The position numbers were made by a program, and so were the translations under genes. The notes under the pieces are model-generated. The model saw only the letters and a program-made list of their open reading frames with translations, was not told the DNA's origin and did no database searches. Positions 1 through 9,382 of a stretch of DNA of 64,000 nucleotides are shown here, in pieces. Source of the stretch: Lysobacter sp. Root494 (GTDB lineage Bacteria; Pseudomonadota; Gammaproteobacteria; Xanthomonadales; Xanthomonadaceae); NCBI RefSeq assembly GCF_001427225.1, contig NZ_LMFH01000001.1, positions 616,207-680,206 of the forward strand, given 5' to 3'. Each line of letters opens with the position of its first letter. Positions within the stretch are counted from its first letter, which is position 1.

Positions 1-797
1 CGAAGAAGTACGCGGAGCTGTGCGACGTCTTCGTCATGGACGCATTCGGTACCGCGCATCGCGCGCAGGCCTCGACGCATGGCGTGATCCGTTTCGCGAA
101 GGTCGCCGCCGGTGGCCCGCTGCTGATGGCCGAACTCGATGCACTCGCCAAGGCGCTCGAACATCCCGCGCGCCCGCTGCTCGCGATCGTCGCCGGTTCC
201 AAGGTGAGCACCAAGCTCGAACTGCTGTCGTCGCTGGTGGGCAAGGTCGACCAGCTGATCGTCGGCGGCGGCATCGCCAACACCTTCATCGCGGCGATGG
301 GTCATGGCGTCGGCAAGTCGCTGGTCGAGATGGACCTGCTCGATACCGCGAAGCAGATCATGGCCGACGCGAAGGAGCGGGGCGCGGACATCCCGATCCC
401 GAGCGATGTCGTCGTCGCGCCTGCCTTCGCCGCTGATGCACCCGCGACCGTGAAGGCCGTCGATGCGGTCGGCGCCGAAGACATGATCCTGGACATCGGC
501 CCGCGGACCGCCGCGCGTTATGCGGAACTGATCCAGGGCGCCGGCACCGTCGTGTGGAACGGCCCGGTCGGCGTGTTCGAATTCGACGCATTCGGCAAAG
601 GCACCGAAACCCTGGCGCGTGCCATCGCCGCATCGAAGGCGTTCTCGATCGCCGGCGGCGGCGACACGCTCGCCGCCGTCGACAAATACGGCATCGAACA
701 GGACGTGTCCTACATCTCGACCGGCGGCGGTGCGTTCCTGGAATTCCTGGAAGGCAAGGAACTGCCGGCGGTTGCAGCATTGAACGCGCGCGGCTGA
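1..797 (+). CDS. pgk: Phosphoglycerate kinase (3' part only)
   Basis: Phosphoglycerate kinase transfers the acyl phosphate of 1,3-bisphosphoglycerate to ADP in cytosolic glycolysis. The reading frame enters from the left edge (first full codon at base 3), so the N-terminal part is outside the window. The visible part starts in the conserved [17 protein letters not shown] stretch, continues through the KVSTKLELL and VGGGIANTF segments of the hinge region, and ends with the nucleotide-binding GGGDTLAAV motif near the C terminus. It is followed after 4 bases by a HAD phosphatase and then pyruvate kinase and aldolase, a glycolytic cluster. Identity is firm; only the start is missing. Confidence 0.97.
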   Translation, partial: KKYAELCDVFVMDAFGTAHRAQASTHGVIRFAKVAAGGPLLMAELDALAKALEHPARPLLAIVAGSKVSTKLELLSSLVGKVDQLIVGGGIANTFIAAMGHGVGKSLVEMDLLDTAKQIMADAKERGADIPIPSDVVVAPAFAADAPATVKAVDAVGAEDMILDIGPRTAARYAELIQGAGTVVWNGPVGVFEFDAFGKGTETLARAIAASKAFSIAGGGDTLAAVDKYGIEQDVSYISTGGGAFLEFLEGKELPAVAALNARG

Positions 798-801
798 ACC
801 C

Positions 802-1440
802 ATGGCCACGCTCTTCTTCGACATGGACGGCACGCTGATCAATTCGGAGGTCGGGATCACCCGCTGCGTCGCGCACGCGCTGACGCAGATGGGGCTGGAA
901 GTGCCGCCTGAGGCGGAGCTGCGCCGTTGGATCGGTCCTTCGCTGCGTACCAGCTTCGCGCCCTTATTGCGCGATGACGGGAAGGTCGAACAGGCGGTGC
1001 TGCACTATCGCGACCGCTTCGAATCGCACGGTTGGGCCGAGCACGAGGTTTACGCAGGCATCGGCGAGGCCGTGGAGGCTCTGCATGCAGTCGGGCATCG
1101 TCTCGCCGTGGTCACGGCGAAAAACGAACCGCACGCGCGCAAGATCGCGGCCCACCTGCCATTCGGCCATCGTTTCGTCGACATCATCGGTGCGACCATC
1201 GACGGCAGCCGCAGCCACAAGCCGGAGCTGATCGCCGAAGCCCTGCAGCGGCTCGAGGTTTTGCCGGACGAGTGCTGGATGATCGGCGACCGCCGCATGG
1301 ACATCGAAGGCGCGCTCCACCACGGCATGCGCCACGTGGGCGTGCTCTGGGGTTTTGGCGGTGAAGACGAGCTGCGCGCGGCCGGTGCCCGGCGGCTGGC
1401 CGCGCATCCCGACGAGTTGCCACTGCTGCTCGCGGCCTGA
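802..1440 (+). CDS. HAD-superfamily hydrolase, phosphoglycolate phosphatase-like
   Basis: A 212-residue haloacid-dehalogenase-type phosphatase of the Gph/PpaX kind. All four HAD motifs are visible: DMDGT near residue 7 (nucleophile and acid/base Asp), VVTAK (Thr), the Lys in HKPEL, and GDRRMD (metal Asp). A helical cap domain lies between motifs I and II, typical of subclass I enzymes. It starts 4 bases after the pgk stop and is probably co-transcribed, suggesting metabolite repair or phosphoglycolate or pyrophosphate removal beside glycolysis. The substrate cannot be read from the sequence. Length fits the family. Confidence 0.9.
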   Translation: MATLFFDMDGTLINSEVGITRCVAHALTQMGLEVPPEAELRRWIGPSLRTSFAPLLRDDGKVEQAVLHYRDRFESHGWAEHEVYAGIGEAVEALHAVGHRLAVVTAKNEPHARKIAAHLPFGHRFVDIIGATIDGSRSHKPELIAEALQRLEVLPDECWMIGDRRMDIEGALHHGMRHVGVLWGFGGEDELRAAGARRLAAHPDELPLLLAA

Positions 1441-1580
1441 CAGCGGCCGTGCGAACGCGGATGCTGGCCACACGCCCGGTGAGCCCGCGCATCTGAACTC
1501 GATTTCATAACCCTTGTCGGACCAGTGTGCGGCGGGCTGTGCTAGTTTCGGGGGCTCAGTCATCACCGCATCCACGCACA

Positions 1581-3047
1581 GTGTCCATCGTCCGCCGCCG
1601 CACCAAGATCCTCGCCACCCTCGGTCCCGCCACCGATGCACCGGGCGTCCTGGACGCCCTCCTCAATGCCGGCGTCGACGTGGTTCGCCTCAACTTCTCG
1701 CACGGCGATCCGTCGGGGCAGGTCGCGCGTGCCAATGCGGTGCGCGAAGCGGCGCATCGCGTGGGCCGCGAAGTCGGCATCCTCGCCGATCTCCCCGGCC
1801 CGAAGATCCGCATCGAGCGCTTCGCCGAAGGCCGCGTGCTGCTGAAGGCGGGCGACCGTTTCGATCTCGTCGCCAGCACCACTGCGCCGCCCGGCACCAT
1901 CCACGAAGTCGGCGTGAGCTACCTCGGCCTGCCGGGCGACGTGATCCCCGGCGACGTGCTGCTGCTGGACGACGGCATGCTGCAATTGCGCGTCGAACGG
2001 ATCGAAGGCGAGCGCATCGTCAGCACTGTGCTCAACGACGGCGCCCTGTCCGACCGCAAGGGCCTCAACAAGCAGGGCGGCGGTCTCTCGCTCGGCGCGC
2101 TGACCGAACGCGACCGCGAACTGATCAAGGTCGCCGCCGAACTCGGGGCCGATTTCATCGCCGTGTCGTTCTGCCGCAATGCCGAAGACATGGAGGAAGC
2201 GCGCCGCATCGCGCGCGCCGCCGGCAGCGATGCCGCGCTGGTGTCGAAGATCGAACGCGCCGAAGCGATCGAGAACCTGCGCGAAATCGTGCTCGCCAGC
2301 GACGTGGTGATGGTGGCGCGTGGCGACCTCGGCGTGGAGATCGGCGATGCCGAACTGCCGGGCCTGCAGAAGAAGATCATCCGCGAATCGCTCGAATGCG
2401 GGCGCGTCGTGATCACCGCGACGCAGATGCTGCAGTCGATGGTCGACAGTCCGATCCCGACGCGCGCGGAAGTGCTCGACGTCGCCAACGCCGTCATCGA
2501 CGGCACCGATGCGGTGATGCTTTCGCAGGAATCGGCGGCCGGCAAATATCCGGTGCGCGCGGTGGAAGCGATGGCGCGCATCTGCCTCGGCGCCGAACGC
2601 CAGTTCGAATCCGACACCGACTTCGAGGATGCACCGCGCAATCTCGAGCGCGCCGACCAGGCGATCGCGATGGCGGCCATGTTCCTGTCCGAGCACATCG
2701 GCGTGCGCGCGATCCTGGCCGCGACCGAATCCGGCGGCACCGCGCGCTTCCTCTCGCGCTTCCGCTCGTCCGTGCCGATCTACGGACTCTCGCGCCATGA
2801 CGGCGCGCGCCGGCGCATGGCGATGATGCGCGACGTCTTCCCGATCGACTTCGACAGCCGCGGGCTGGCCTCGCGCGATGCGGCGCGGCGCTCGATCAAG
2901 CAGCTGTTCGACGCGGGCTACCTCGACGTGGGCGAGCGCGTGATCTTCACCAGTGGCGACCACATGGAACACCACGGCGCGACCAACACGCTGCGCCTGC
3001 TGCAGGTGGGCGAGGACGGGAAGGCCGAGGGGCTCGGCGAGTTGTAG
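1581..3047 (+). CDS. pyk: Pyruvate kinase
   Basis: Converts phosphoenolpyruvate and ADP to pyruvate and ATP. I chose a GTG start at 1581 (488 residues) because the protein then begins directly at the family N terminus RRRTKILATLGPA; the upstream ATG at 1527 would add 18 residues unlike the family. Visible signatures are NFSHG for substrate binding, ADLPGPKIR, the active-site LVSKIERAEA with the catalytic Lys near 223, and the MVARGDLGVE metal loop. The C-terminal allosteric domain follows, with ATESGGTAR and FTSGD. It lies between the HAD phosphatase and class I aldolase. Confidence 0.97.
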   Translation: MSIVRRRTKILATLGPATDAPGVLDALLNAGVDVVRLNFSHGDPSGQVARANAVREAAHRVGREVGILADLPGPKIRIERFAEGRVLLKAGDRFDLVASTTAPPGTIHEVGVSYLGLPGDVIPGDVLLLDDGMLQLRVERIEGERIVSTVLNDGALSDRKGLNKQGGGLSLGALTERDRELIKVAAELGADFIAVSFCRNAEDMEEARRIARAAGSDAALVSKIERAEAIENLREIVLASDVVMVARGDLGVEIGDAELPGLQKKIIRESLECGRVVITATQMLQSMVDSPIPTRAEVLDVANAVIDGTDAVMLSQESAAGKYPVRAVEAMARICLGAERQFESDTDFEDAPRNLERADQAIAMAAMFLSEHIGVRAILAATESGGTARFLSRFRSSVPIYGLSRHDGARRRMAMMRDVFPIDFDSRGLASRDAARRSIKQLFDAGYLDVGERVIFTSGDHMEHHGATNTLRLLQVGEDGKAEGLGEL

Positions 3048-3138
3048 AGGGCATCGCCGCGGATCGGCGGGAGCCTGCGACTGGTATTGGATTCGCGGGT
3101 GTGTGGTCTGCAAGTGGTTGATTCTGCGTCGCCGCAAC

Positions 3139-3168
3139 GACGCGGTGGTGACCCTCAGCCGCTATAAT
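3139..3168 (+). promoter_or_regulatory. Probable promoter of fba
   Basis: A perfect -10 hexamer TATAAT sits at 3163-3168, about 33 bases before the fba start. The region at the -35 distance (3139-3145) is a poor match to TTGACA, so strength or activator dependence cannot be judged. It implies that fba has its own promoter besides any read-through from pyk. Confidence 0.5.
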
Positions 3169-3200
3169 CCGCGGCTTCCCACCGCTCCCGCAGGACACCC

Positions 3201-4211
3201 ATGAGCATCGAACAGCTTGCCGAAACCGCCTTGGCCATGGTGGCCCCGGGCAAGGGCATCATCGCGATCGACGAATCCACCGGCACCTGCGCCAAGCGCT
3301 TCGCCGGCGTGGGCATCGAGAACACCGAAGAGAACCGTCGCCGCTACCGCGAGCTGCTGCTCACGACGCCCAAGCTGAGCGACTACATCTCCGGCGCGAT
3401 CCTGTTCGACGAGACCATCCGCCAGTCCACCAGCGACGGCGTGCCGTTCGCGAAGTACATGATGGACCACGGCATGATCCCCGGTATCAAGGTCGACAAG
3501 GGCACGCACAACCTCGCCGGCTGCCCGGGCGAAGTCGTCACCGAGGGCCTCGACGGCCTGCGCGATCGTCTCGCCGAGTACTACAAGCTCGGCGCCCGCT
3601 TCGCCAAGTGGCGCGCGGTGATCAACATCGGCGATGACATTCCGTCGGGTACCTGCATCGACGCCAATACCCACGCGCTGGCGCGTTATGCCGCGCTGTG
3701 CCAGGAGCAGGGCCTGGTGCCGATGGTCGAGCCGGAAGTGATCATGGACGGTAGCCACGACATCGACGAATGCTTCCAGGTCACCGAAGTGACGCTGCGT
3801 TCGCTGTTCAACTCGCTCGTCGAGCACAACGTCGTGCTGGAAGGCACGATCCTGAAGGCTTCGATGGTCGTGCCGGGCACCACCAGCGGCGAGAAGGTGA
3901 GTGTCGAGGAAGTCGCCGCCGCCACGCTGCAGTGCCTGAAGTCGACCGTGCCGGCGATCCTGCCGGGCATCGTGTTCCTCTCGGGCGGCCAGTCCGACGA
4001 AGACGCGACCGCGCACCTCGACGCGATGAACCGCATGGGCCCGAACCCGTGGCCGCTGTCGTTCTCCTACGGCCGCGCCATGCAGGCCGCTGCGCTGAAG
4101 CTGTGGTCGCAGGACCTGGTGAACAACTTCGCCGCCGCGCAGCAGACGGTCTACGCGCGTGCGAAGGACAACGGCCTGGCGGCGCTGGGCCAGTGGCAGA
4201 AGGCTGCGTAA
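3201..4211 (+). CDS. fba: Fructose-bisphosphate aldolase, class I
   Basis: Cleaves fructose 1,6-bisphosphate to the two triose phosphates by Schiff-base chemistry, without metal. The 336-residue protein matches the animal/plant-type class I fold: KGIIAIDESTGTCAKRF at the N terminus, the FAKWRAV strand, and the Schiff-base Lys near residue 219 in EGTILKASMVVPG. A GGQSDE motif for phosphate binding and the C-terminal NPWPLSFSYGRAMQ follow. The ATG is preceded by a CAGGA ribosome-binding site. Class I aldolases of this type are a minority in Gammaproteobacteria but are regular in Xanthomonadaceae. A strong terminator follows. Confidence 0.96.
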   Translation: MSIEQLAETALAMVAPGKGIIAIDESTGTCAKRFAGVGIENTEENRRRYRELLLTTPKLSDYISGAILFDETIRQSTSDGVPFAKYMMDHGMIPGIKVDKGTHNLAGCPGEVVTEGLDGLRDRLAEYYKLGARFAKWRAVINIGDDIPSGTCIDANTHALARYAALCQEQGLVPMVEPEVIMDGSHDIDECFQVTEVTLRSLFNSLVEHNVVLEGTILKASMVVPGTTSGEKVSVEEVAAATLQCLKSTVPAILPGIVFLSGGQSDEDATAHLDAMNRMGPNPWPLSFSYGRAMQAAALKLWSQDLVNNFAAAQQTVYARAKDNGLAALGQWQKAA

Positions 4212-4234
4212 AGCGCTGCACGATGGATAGCAAG

Positions 4235-4261
4235 AACGCCGGCTTCGTGCCGGCGTTTTTG
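4235..4261. terminator. Intrinsic terminator between fba and the macro-domain gene
   Basis: Perfect 9-bp stem AACGCCGGC/GCCGGCGTT with loop TTCGT, followed by T-rich sequence on the plus strand. It sits between two convergent genes and can end fba transcription; on the other strand it is followed by a weaker TTCTTG tail. Confidence 0.85.
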
Positions 4262-4270
4262 TTTATTGCC

Positions 4271-4795
4271 TCAGGTCGTGCCGAGCGCGTGCCGGAACAC
4301 CGACGCCATCCCGGCGCTGAAACAACAAAGCAGCACATCGGCCGGCAGCGCGTGCGCATCCAGCCATTCGCGTATCGATGCGATTGCTACCGGCGCCGCG
4401 AGCTCCGGCGGATAACCGAAGACGCCGCAACTGATTGCGGGGAATGCAATCGTCCGTACCCCGTGTTCCGTCGCCAGCCGCAGCGATTCGCGATGGCAAC
4501 TCGTCAGCAGGGCCGGTTCGTCCTGATCTCCGCCATGCCAGACCGGCCCCACCGTGTGGATCACATGGCGTGCCGGCAGTGCGAAACCTGCCGTGATGCG
4601 GGCTTCGCCAGTGGGGCATCGCACATGCGGCCGCACGAACGGGATTGCCCTGCATGCCTCGTGCAGTTCCGGTCCCGCGGCGCGATGGATGGCGCCGTCC
4701 ACGCCACCGCCGCCCGACAGGGCCTCGTTGGCGGCGTTGACGATGGCGTCTACCGGCAGGCGGGTGATGTCGCCCTGGATGACCTCGATCGGCAT
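4271..4795 (-). CDS. Macro-domain protein, O-acetyl-ADP-ribose deacetylase-like
   Basis: A single macro domain of 174 residues, the fold that binds ADP-ribose and in the YmdB/MacroD class removes O-acetyl groups or ADP-ribose from substrates. The class signature is clear: IEVIQGDIT at the start, DAIVNAANEALSGGGGVDGAIHRAAG (residues about 17-42), VIHTVGPVW, and FPAISCGVFGYP near the ribose-binding loop. I start at the ATG at 4795; the frame stays open further upstream, but that extension does not look like the family. It is monocistronic, convergent with fba and divergent from the RND pump operon. Confidence 0.9.
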   Translation of the reverse strand: MPIEVIQGDITRLPVDAIVNAANEALSGGGGVDGAIHRAAGPELHEACRAIPFVRPHVRCPTGEARITAGFALPARHVIHTVGPVWHGGDQDEPALLTSCHRESLRLATEHGVRTIAFPAISCGVFGYPPELAAPVAIASIREWLDAHALPADVLLCCFSAGMASVFRHALGTT

Positions 4796-4981
4796 GGCTG
4801 GATCCGGAGCCTGTTTTTCAGGGGATTTTGCCGTATCAGGGGACAACCATTGGCCCATACGTCGGGTCCACCCATTCCGTAGAATCGATCGCTGCCGGTT
4901 TCCGGAACGATTGCTGCAGGGCAATCGCCCCAGGCTATCCCTAGAATCGGCCCTCGCCCGTTGTCTTCCCCGGAGTCATGC

Positions 4982-6031
4982 TTGACCAGGACACTGCTTG
5001 CCCTCGCGTTCACCTGCCTGCTTGTCGCCTGCGGCAAGGACGTGGCATCGCAGGGCGACGGGAAAGGCGACCGGCCAGTGACCGTGACCACGCAGGTCGT
5101 GCGGCCGCAATCGTGGAGCGACAGTGTCCAGGCGCTGGGAACGGTGCATGCGCGCGAATCGGTCACGGTAACCGCCAAGGTGAGCGAAACCGTGCAGCAG
5201 GTGCATTTCCAGAGCGGAGATATCGTGGCCAAGGGCGCGCCGCTGGTCACGCTGAGCGGGCAGGCGCAGCAGGCCGCGCTGGTGGAAGCAAAGGCGGAAG
5301 CGGAAGAAGCCGATCGCCTCTATCGCCGCCAGAACGAACTCGCCGCGCAGCAACTCATCGCGCGTTCCGCGCTCGATACGCAGCGCGCAGCGCGCGATAC
5401 CGCCAACGCGCGCGTCGCCCAGATTCGCGCGCAGCTCGGCGATCGCGTGATCCGCGCGCCGTTCGCCGGCGTCCTCGGCATCCGCCGGGTGAGTCCCGGT
5501 TCGCTGGTGACGCCGGGCACGGCCATCGCCACGCTCGACGACACCGCGCGCGTGTACGTCGATTTCCCCGTGCCCGAAACCATGCTCGCGCAGCTCGCGC
5601 CCGGTCTGCGCGTGAGCGGGCACAGCGAGGCCTATCCCGATCGCCGCTTCGACGGCGTGGTCAGCACGATCGATGCGCGTATCGACGAGGCGACGCGTTC
5701 GGTCACGGTGCGTGCCGATTTCCCCAATCCCGATCGCGCGCTGCGCCCGGGCATGCTGCTGGAGATCGCGTTGCAGCGCCCGGAACGGCAGGCATTGCTC
5801 GTGCCGGAAATCGCGATCGTGCAGGTCGGCACCGATTCGTTCGTGTATCGCGTCACCAGCGAGGGCACCGCCGAGCGCGCCGACGTGGATGTCGGAGCGC
5901 GCCGCGATGGCCTGGCCGAGATCACACGTGGCGTGAAAGCGGGCGAACGCATCGTCGTCGACGGCACGGTGAAGCTGCGGCCGGGCAGCAAGGTTGTCGA
6001 TAGTGGCGCGAAGGGTGCTGCTGCGAAGTAA
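4982..6031 (+). CDS. RND efflux pump periplasmic adaptor (membrane fusion lipoprotein)
   Basis: Periplasmic adaptor of a tripartite drug or solvent efflux pump. With a TTG start at 4982 (GGAG eight bases upstream) the protein opens with a short hydrophobic segment ending in the lipobox LVAC, so it is probably an inner-membrane lipoprotein. An in-frame TTG at 4961 is the alternative start. After the lipoyl/barrel-sandwich halves come an alpha-helical hairpin (about residues 95-160), then a beta-barrel segment with FAGVLGIRRVSPGSLVTPG. The C-terminal region is short. It is followed after 78 bases by the RND permease. No outer-membrane factor gene is in the window. Confidence 0.9.
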   Translation: MTRTLLALAFTCLLVACGKDVASQGDGKGDRPVTVTTQVVRPQSWSDSVQALGTVHARESVTVTAKVSETVQQVHFQSGDIVAKGAPLVTLSGQAQQAALVEAKAEAEEADRLYRRQNELAAQQLIARSALDTQRAARDTANARVAQIRAQLGDRVIRAPFAGVLGIRRVSPGSLVTPGTAIATLDDTARVYVDFPVPETMLAQLAPGLRVSGHSEAYPDRRFDGVVSTIDARIDEATRSVTVRADFPNPDRALRPGMLLEIALQRPERQALLVPEIAIVQVGTDSFVYRVTSEGTAERADVDVGARRDGLAEITRGVKAGERIVVDGTVKLRPGSKVVDSGAKGAAAK

Positions 6032-6109
6032 TCCCATCGATCCTGGCGCCACGCGCCGGACGGTTACTCCCTCGCTTGTGCGCCGCGCAGTGCAGGGTTG
6101 AGGCAAGGC

Positions 6110-9100
6110 ATGAAACTCTCCGACATCTCGATCAAGCGCCCCGTCTTCGCCACCGTGATCAGCCTGCTGCTGATCGTGCTCGGCGTGATGGCGTTCTCGC
6201 GGCTGACGCTGCGCGAACTGCCGGCGATCGATCCGCCCGTGGTGTCGGTGGAAGTGACGTATCCGGGCGCCTCGGCCGCGGTCGTGGAAACGCGGGTCAC
6301 CCAGATCCTCGAGGACGCGCTGGCTGGCATCGAAGGCATCAACACCATCGAGTCGCGCAGCAGCAGCGGCCGCTCCAACATCAGCATCGAGTTCAACCTC
6401 ACCCGCGACATCGAGGATGCCGCCAACGACGTGCGTTCCGCGGTCAGCCGGGTGATGGACCGCCTCCCGGAGGAAGCCGACCCGCCGCAGGTGGCGAAGG
6501 TCGAAGCCGACGCCGACGTGATCGTGTGGCTCAACATGAGCAGCACGAACATGGACACGCTGCAGCTGTCCGACTACGCCGAACGCTACGTCGTCGACCG
6601 GCTGTCGAGCATCGACGGCGTCGCGCAGGTGCGCATCGGCGGCCAGCAGCGCTACGCGATGCGCATCTGGCTCGATCGCGATGCGATGGCCGCGCGCGGC
6701 ATCACCGCGGCCGACATCGAAACCGCATTGCGCGCGCAGAACGTCGAACTGCCCGCCGGCCGCATCGAATCGGAAACCCGCGACTTCACCTTGCGCGTGG
6801 CGCGCAGCTTCGAGAAGCCCACCGACTTCGCGCAGATTCCGCTGGGCAAGGGCAAAGACGGCTACGTGGTGCGCCTGGGCGATGTCGCCAAGGTCGAACT
6901 CGCCTCGGCCGAGCGCCGCAGCTATTACCGCAGCAACGGCGAGCAGAACGTCGGCCTCGGCATCATCAAGACGTCCACCGCCAACAGCCTCGATGTCGCC
7001 CGCGCCGCGCGTGCCGAGGCCGAGCGCATCCAGGCGTCGCTGCCCAAGGGCACCAGCATCTTCGTCGCCTTCGACACCACCACCTTCATCGACGCTGCGG
7101 TCGAGCGCGTGTACCACACGCTTGCCGAAGCGATCATCCTCGTGCTGATCGTGATCTGGCTCTTCCTCGGCAGCGCGCGCGCCGCGCTGATCCCGGCGGT
7201 GACAGTTCCGGTGTGCCTGATCGCCGCCTTCATGCCGCTGTACCTGTTCGGCTACTCGATCAACCTGCTGACCCTGTTGGCGCTGGTGCTGTGCATCGGC
7301 CTGGTTGTCGACGACGCGATCGTGGTGCTGGAGAACATCCAGCGCCGCGCCGACCTCGGCGAACCGCGCCTCGTCGCCGCGCGCCGCGGCACCCAGCAGG
7401 TGGCGTTCGCGGTGATCGCTACGACTGCGGTGCTGGTGTCGGTGTTCCTGCCGATCGGCTTCATGGAAGGCAATACCGGGCGCCTGTTCCGCGAGCTGTC
7501 GGTGGCGCTCGCGGGTGCCGTCGCGATTTCCGCCTTCGTTGCGCTGACGCTCACGCCGATGATGTCGTCGAAGCTGGTGAAGCCGCACAAGGAAGAAAAA
7601 TCCAATCCGGTCACGCGCTGGGTCAATGCGCGGCTCGAGGCGGTGAGCGCGCGTTACCGCCGCCTGCTGGAGCGCAGCGTCGAGCGACCGTGGTTTTTCG
7701 GCGTGCTGATGCTCGTGGCGCTCGGCTTGAGCTACGGAATGCTGAAGGTAGTGCCGTCCGAACTCGCCCCTGCGGAAGACCGCGGCGTGTTCTTCCTGAT
7801 GTTCAACGGACCGGAAGGCGCGGGTTTCGACTACACGGTCAAGCAGGTCGCGGCCGCCGAGAAGATCATGCTCAAGCACGTCGGCGAGGACGGCCCGATC
7901 GAGCGCGCGAGTTCGCGCGTGCCCGGCGGCTTCGGCGCGACGGAAGACATGCAGAGCGGCCGCATCAGCGTGTTCCTGCGCGACTGGCGCCAGCGCGAGG
8001 AAGAGACGGCCGTAGTCGCGCAGAACATGCAGAAGGAACTGAGCCAGCTGCCCGGCGTGCGCGTGTCCTCGCAGGTGACCGGCGGGCTGGTGCGCACGCG
8101 CGGGCAGCCGGTGCAGATCGTGCTCGGCGGCCCCGACTACGCGCAGCTGGCCGAATGGCGCGATCGCCTGATGGCACGGATCGAACAGAACCCGGGCCTG
8201 GTCGGCGCGGATTCGGACTACAAGGAAACACGACCGCAGATGCGCGTGCAGATCGACCACCAGCGCGCCGCCGACCTCGGCGTGAGCGTCGGCGACATCG
8301 GCAGCACGCTGGAATCGATGATGGGTTCGCGCCGCGTCACCACCTTCGTGCGCGGTGGCGAGGAATACGACGTGATCGTGCAGGCCAGCAAGGCGCTGCG
8401 CGCGTCGCCCGCCGACCTCGCCGCGATCCAGGTGCGCACGCGCAGCGGCGATCTCGTGCCGCTGTCCAACCTGGTCACGCTGAAGGAAATCGCCGAGCCC
8501 GGCAGCTTCAACCGCTTCAACCGCCTGCGTGCGATCACCATCAGCATGGGACTCGCGCCGGGTTACCGCATGGGTGATGCCATCACCTGGATGCAGCAGA
8601 CGGTTCGCGAGGAGCTGCCGCAGCAGGCGCAGATCGACTGGAAGGGCGAGTCGCGCGAATACCAGGCCGCCGGCGGTGCGGTGCTGCTTACGTTCGCGCT
8701 GGCGCTGCTGGTCGTGTACCTCGTGCTCGCCGCGCAATTCGAGAGCTTCATCCATCCGTTCGTGATCATGCTGACGGTGCCGCTGGGTGTGCTCGGTGCA
8801 TTGCTGGGCCTATGGCTGTTCGGCGGCACGCTCAACCTGTTCTCGCAGATCGGCATCGTGATGCTCGTCGGCCTGGCGGCGAAGAACGGCATCCTGATCG
8901 TCGAATTCGCCAACCAGCTGCGCGATGAAGGCCGCAGCATCCACGAAGCGATCGTCGAGTCCTGCGCGGTGCGCCTGCGTCCGATCCTGATGACCTCGAT
9001 CGCGACGGTGGTCGGCGCGATTCCGCTGGTGATCGCGGGCGGCCCGGGCTCGGCGAGCCGCGCGACGATCGGCGTGGTGGTGATCTTCGGTGTGTCCTTC

Positions 9101-9235
9101 TCGACGCTGCTGTCGTTGTTCGTGGTGCCGGCGTTCTACGCACTGCTGGCGAAGTACACGCATTCGCCGGAAGCCGTCGCGCACGAGCTGGAGAAGCTGG
9201 AGGCGGTCACGCCGCAGGCGGGCGGGCACGCGTAA
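6110..9235 (+). CDS. RND multidrug efflux permease (AcrB/MexF family)
   Basis: Inner-membrane proton-driven exporter, 1041 residues, the usual length for AcrB-family pumps. The ATG at 6110 gives the classic RND N terminus MKLSDISIKRPVFATVIS and has AGGCAAGG upstream. Twelve membrane segments are expected, and two blocks of hydrophobic helices flank two large periplasmic loops. The TM4 proton relay is visible as GLVVDDAIVVLENIQR (two adjacent Asp), and the TM10-11 region as GLAAKNGILIVEFANQ with its conserved Lys. It pairs with the adaptor just upstream; TolC is presumably elsewhere. The substrate cannot be assigned. Confidence 0.96.
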   Translation: MKLSDISIKRPVFATVISLLLIVLGVMAFSRLTLRELPAIDPPVVSVEVTYPGASAAVVETRVTQILEDALAGIEGINTIESRSSSGRSNISIEFNLTRDIEDAANDVRSAVSRVMDRLPEEADPPQVAKVEADADVIVWLNMSSTNMDTLQLSDYAERYVVDRLSSIDGVAQVRIGGQQRYAMRIWLDRDAMAARGITAADIETALRAQNVELPAGRIESETRDFTLRVARSFEKPTDFAQIPLGKGKDGYVVRLGDVAKVELASAERRSYYRSNGEQNVGLGIIKTSTANSLDVARAARAEAERIQASLPKGTSIFVAFDTTTFIDAAVERVYHTLAEAIILVLIVIWLFLGSARAALIPAVTVPVCLIAAFMPLYLFGYSINLLTLLALVLCIGLVVDDAIVVLENIQRRADLGEPRLVAARRGTQQVAFAVIATTAVLVSVFLPIGFMEGNTGRLFRELSVALAGAVAISAFVALTLTPMMSSKLVKPHKEEKSNPVTRWVNARLEAVSARYRRLLERSVERPWFFGVLMLVALGLSYGMLKVVPSELAPAEDRGVFFLMFNGPEGAGFDYTVKQVAAAEKIMLKHVGEDGPIERASSRVPGGFGATEDMQSGRISVFLRDWRQREEETAVVAQNMQKELSQLPGVRVSSQVTGGLVRTRGQPVQIVLGGPDYAQLAEWRDRLMARIEQNPGLVGADSDYKETRPQMRVQIDHQRAADLGVSVGDIGSTLESMMGSRRVTTFVRGGEEYDVIVQASKALRASPADLAAIQVRTRSGDLVPLSNLVTLKEIAEPGSFNRFNRLRAITISMGLAPGYRMGDAITWMQQTVREELPQQAQIDWKGESREYQAAGGAVLLTFALALLVVYLVLAAQFESFIHPFVIMLTVPLGVLGALLGLWLFGGTLNLFSQIGIVMLVGLAAKNGILIVEFANQLRDEGRSIHEAIVESCAVRLRPILMTSIATVVGAIPLVIAGGPGSASRATIGVVVIFGVSFSTLLSLFVVPAFYALLAKYTHSPEAVAHELEKLEAVTPQAGGHA

Positions 9236-9382
9236 GGCGTTGCGCTCGCATCTGCTCGTCGCCGGCTTTCGCTGGGATGACGCATCCATAGGCCCGCTTT
9301 CATGGCGTGAAAACAATGCAAGCTTTCGCGTCCTTCACGTGGATGACGCGCCACGCACTGCCCGTGGGCGTAAGCTTCCCGC

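Noticed and set aside
1563-3137. 524-codon minus-strand frame over pyk
   Set aside because: Shadow of pyruvate kinase; composition typical of antisense frames in GC-rich genes.
4976-8755. 1259-codon open frame on minus
   Set aside because: It lies fully antisense to the RND adaptor and permease, is rich in His/Arg/Asp with no domain, and reflects high GC codon bias.
9236-9382. Possible small gene after the RND permease
   Set aside because: Only part of a dispersed GGGATGACG-type repeat is seen there.
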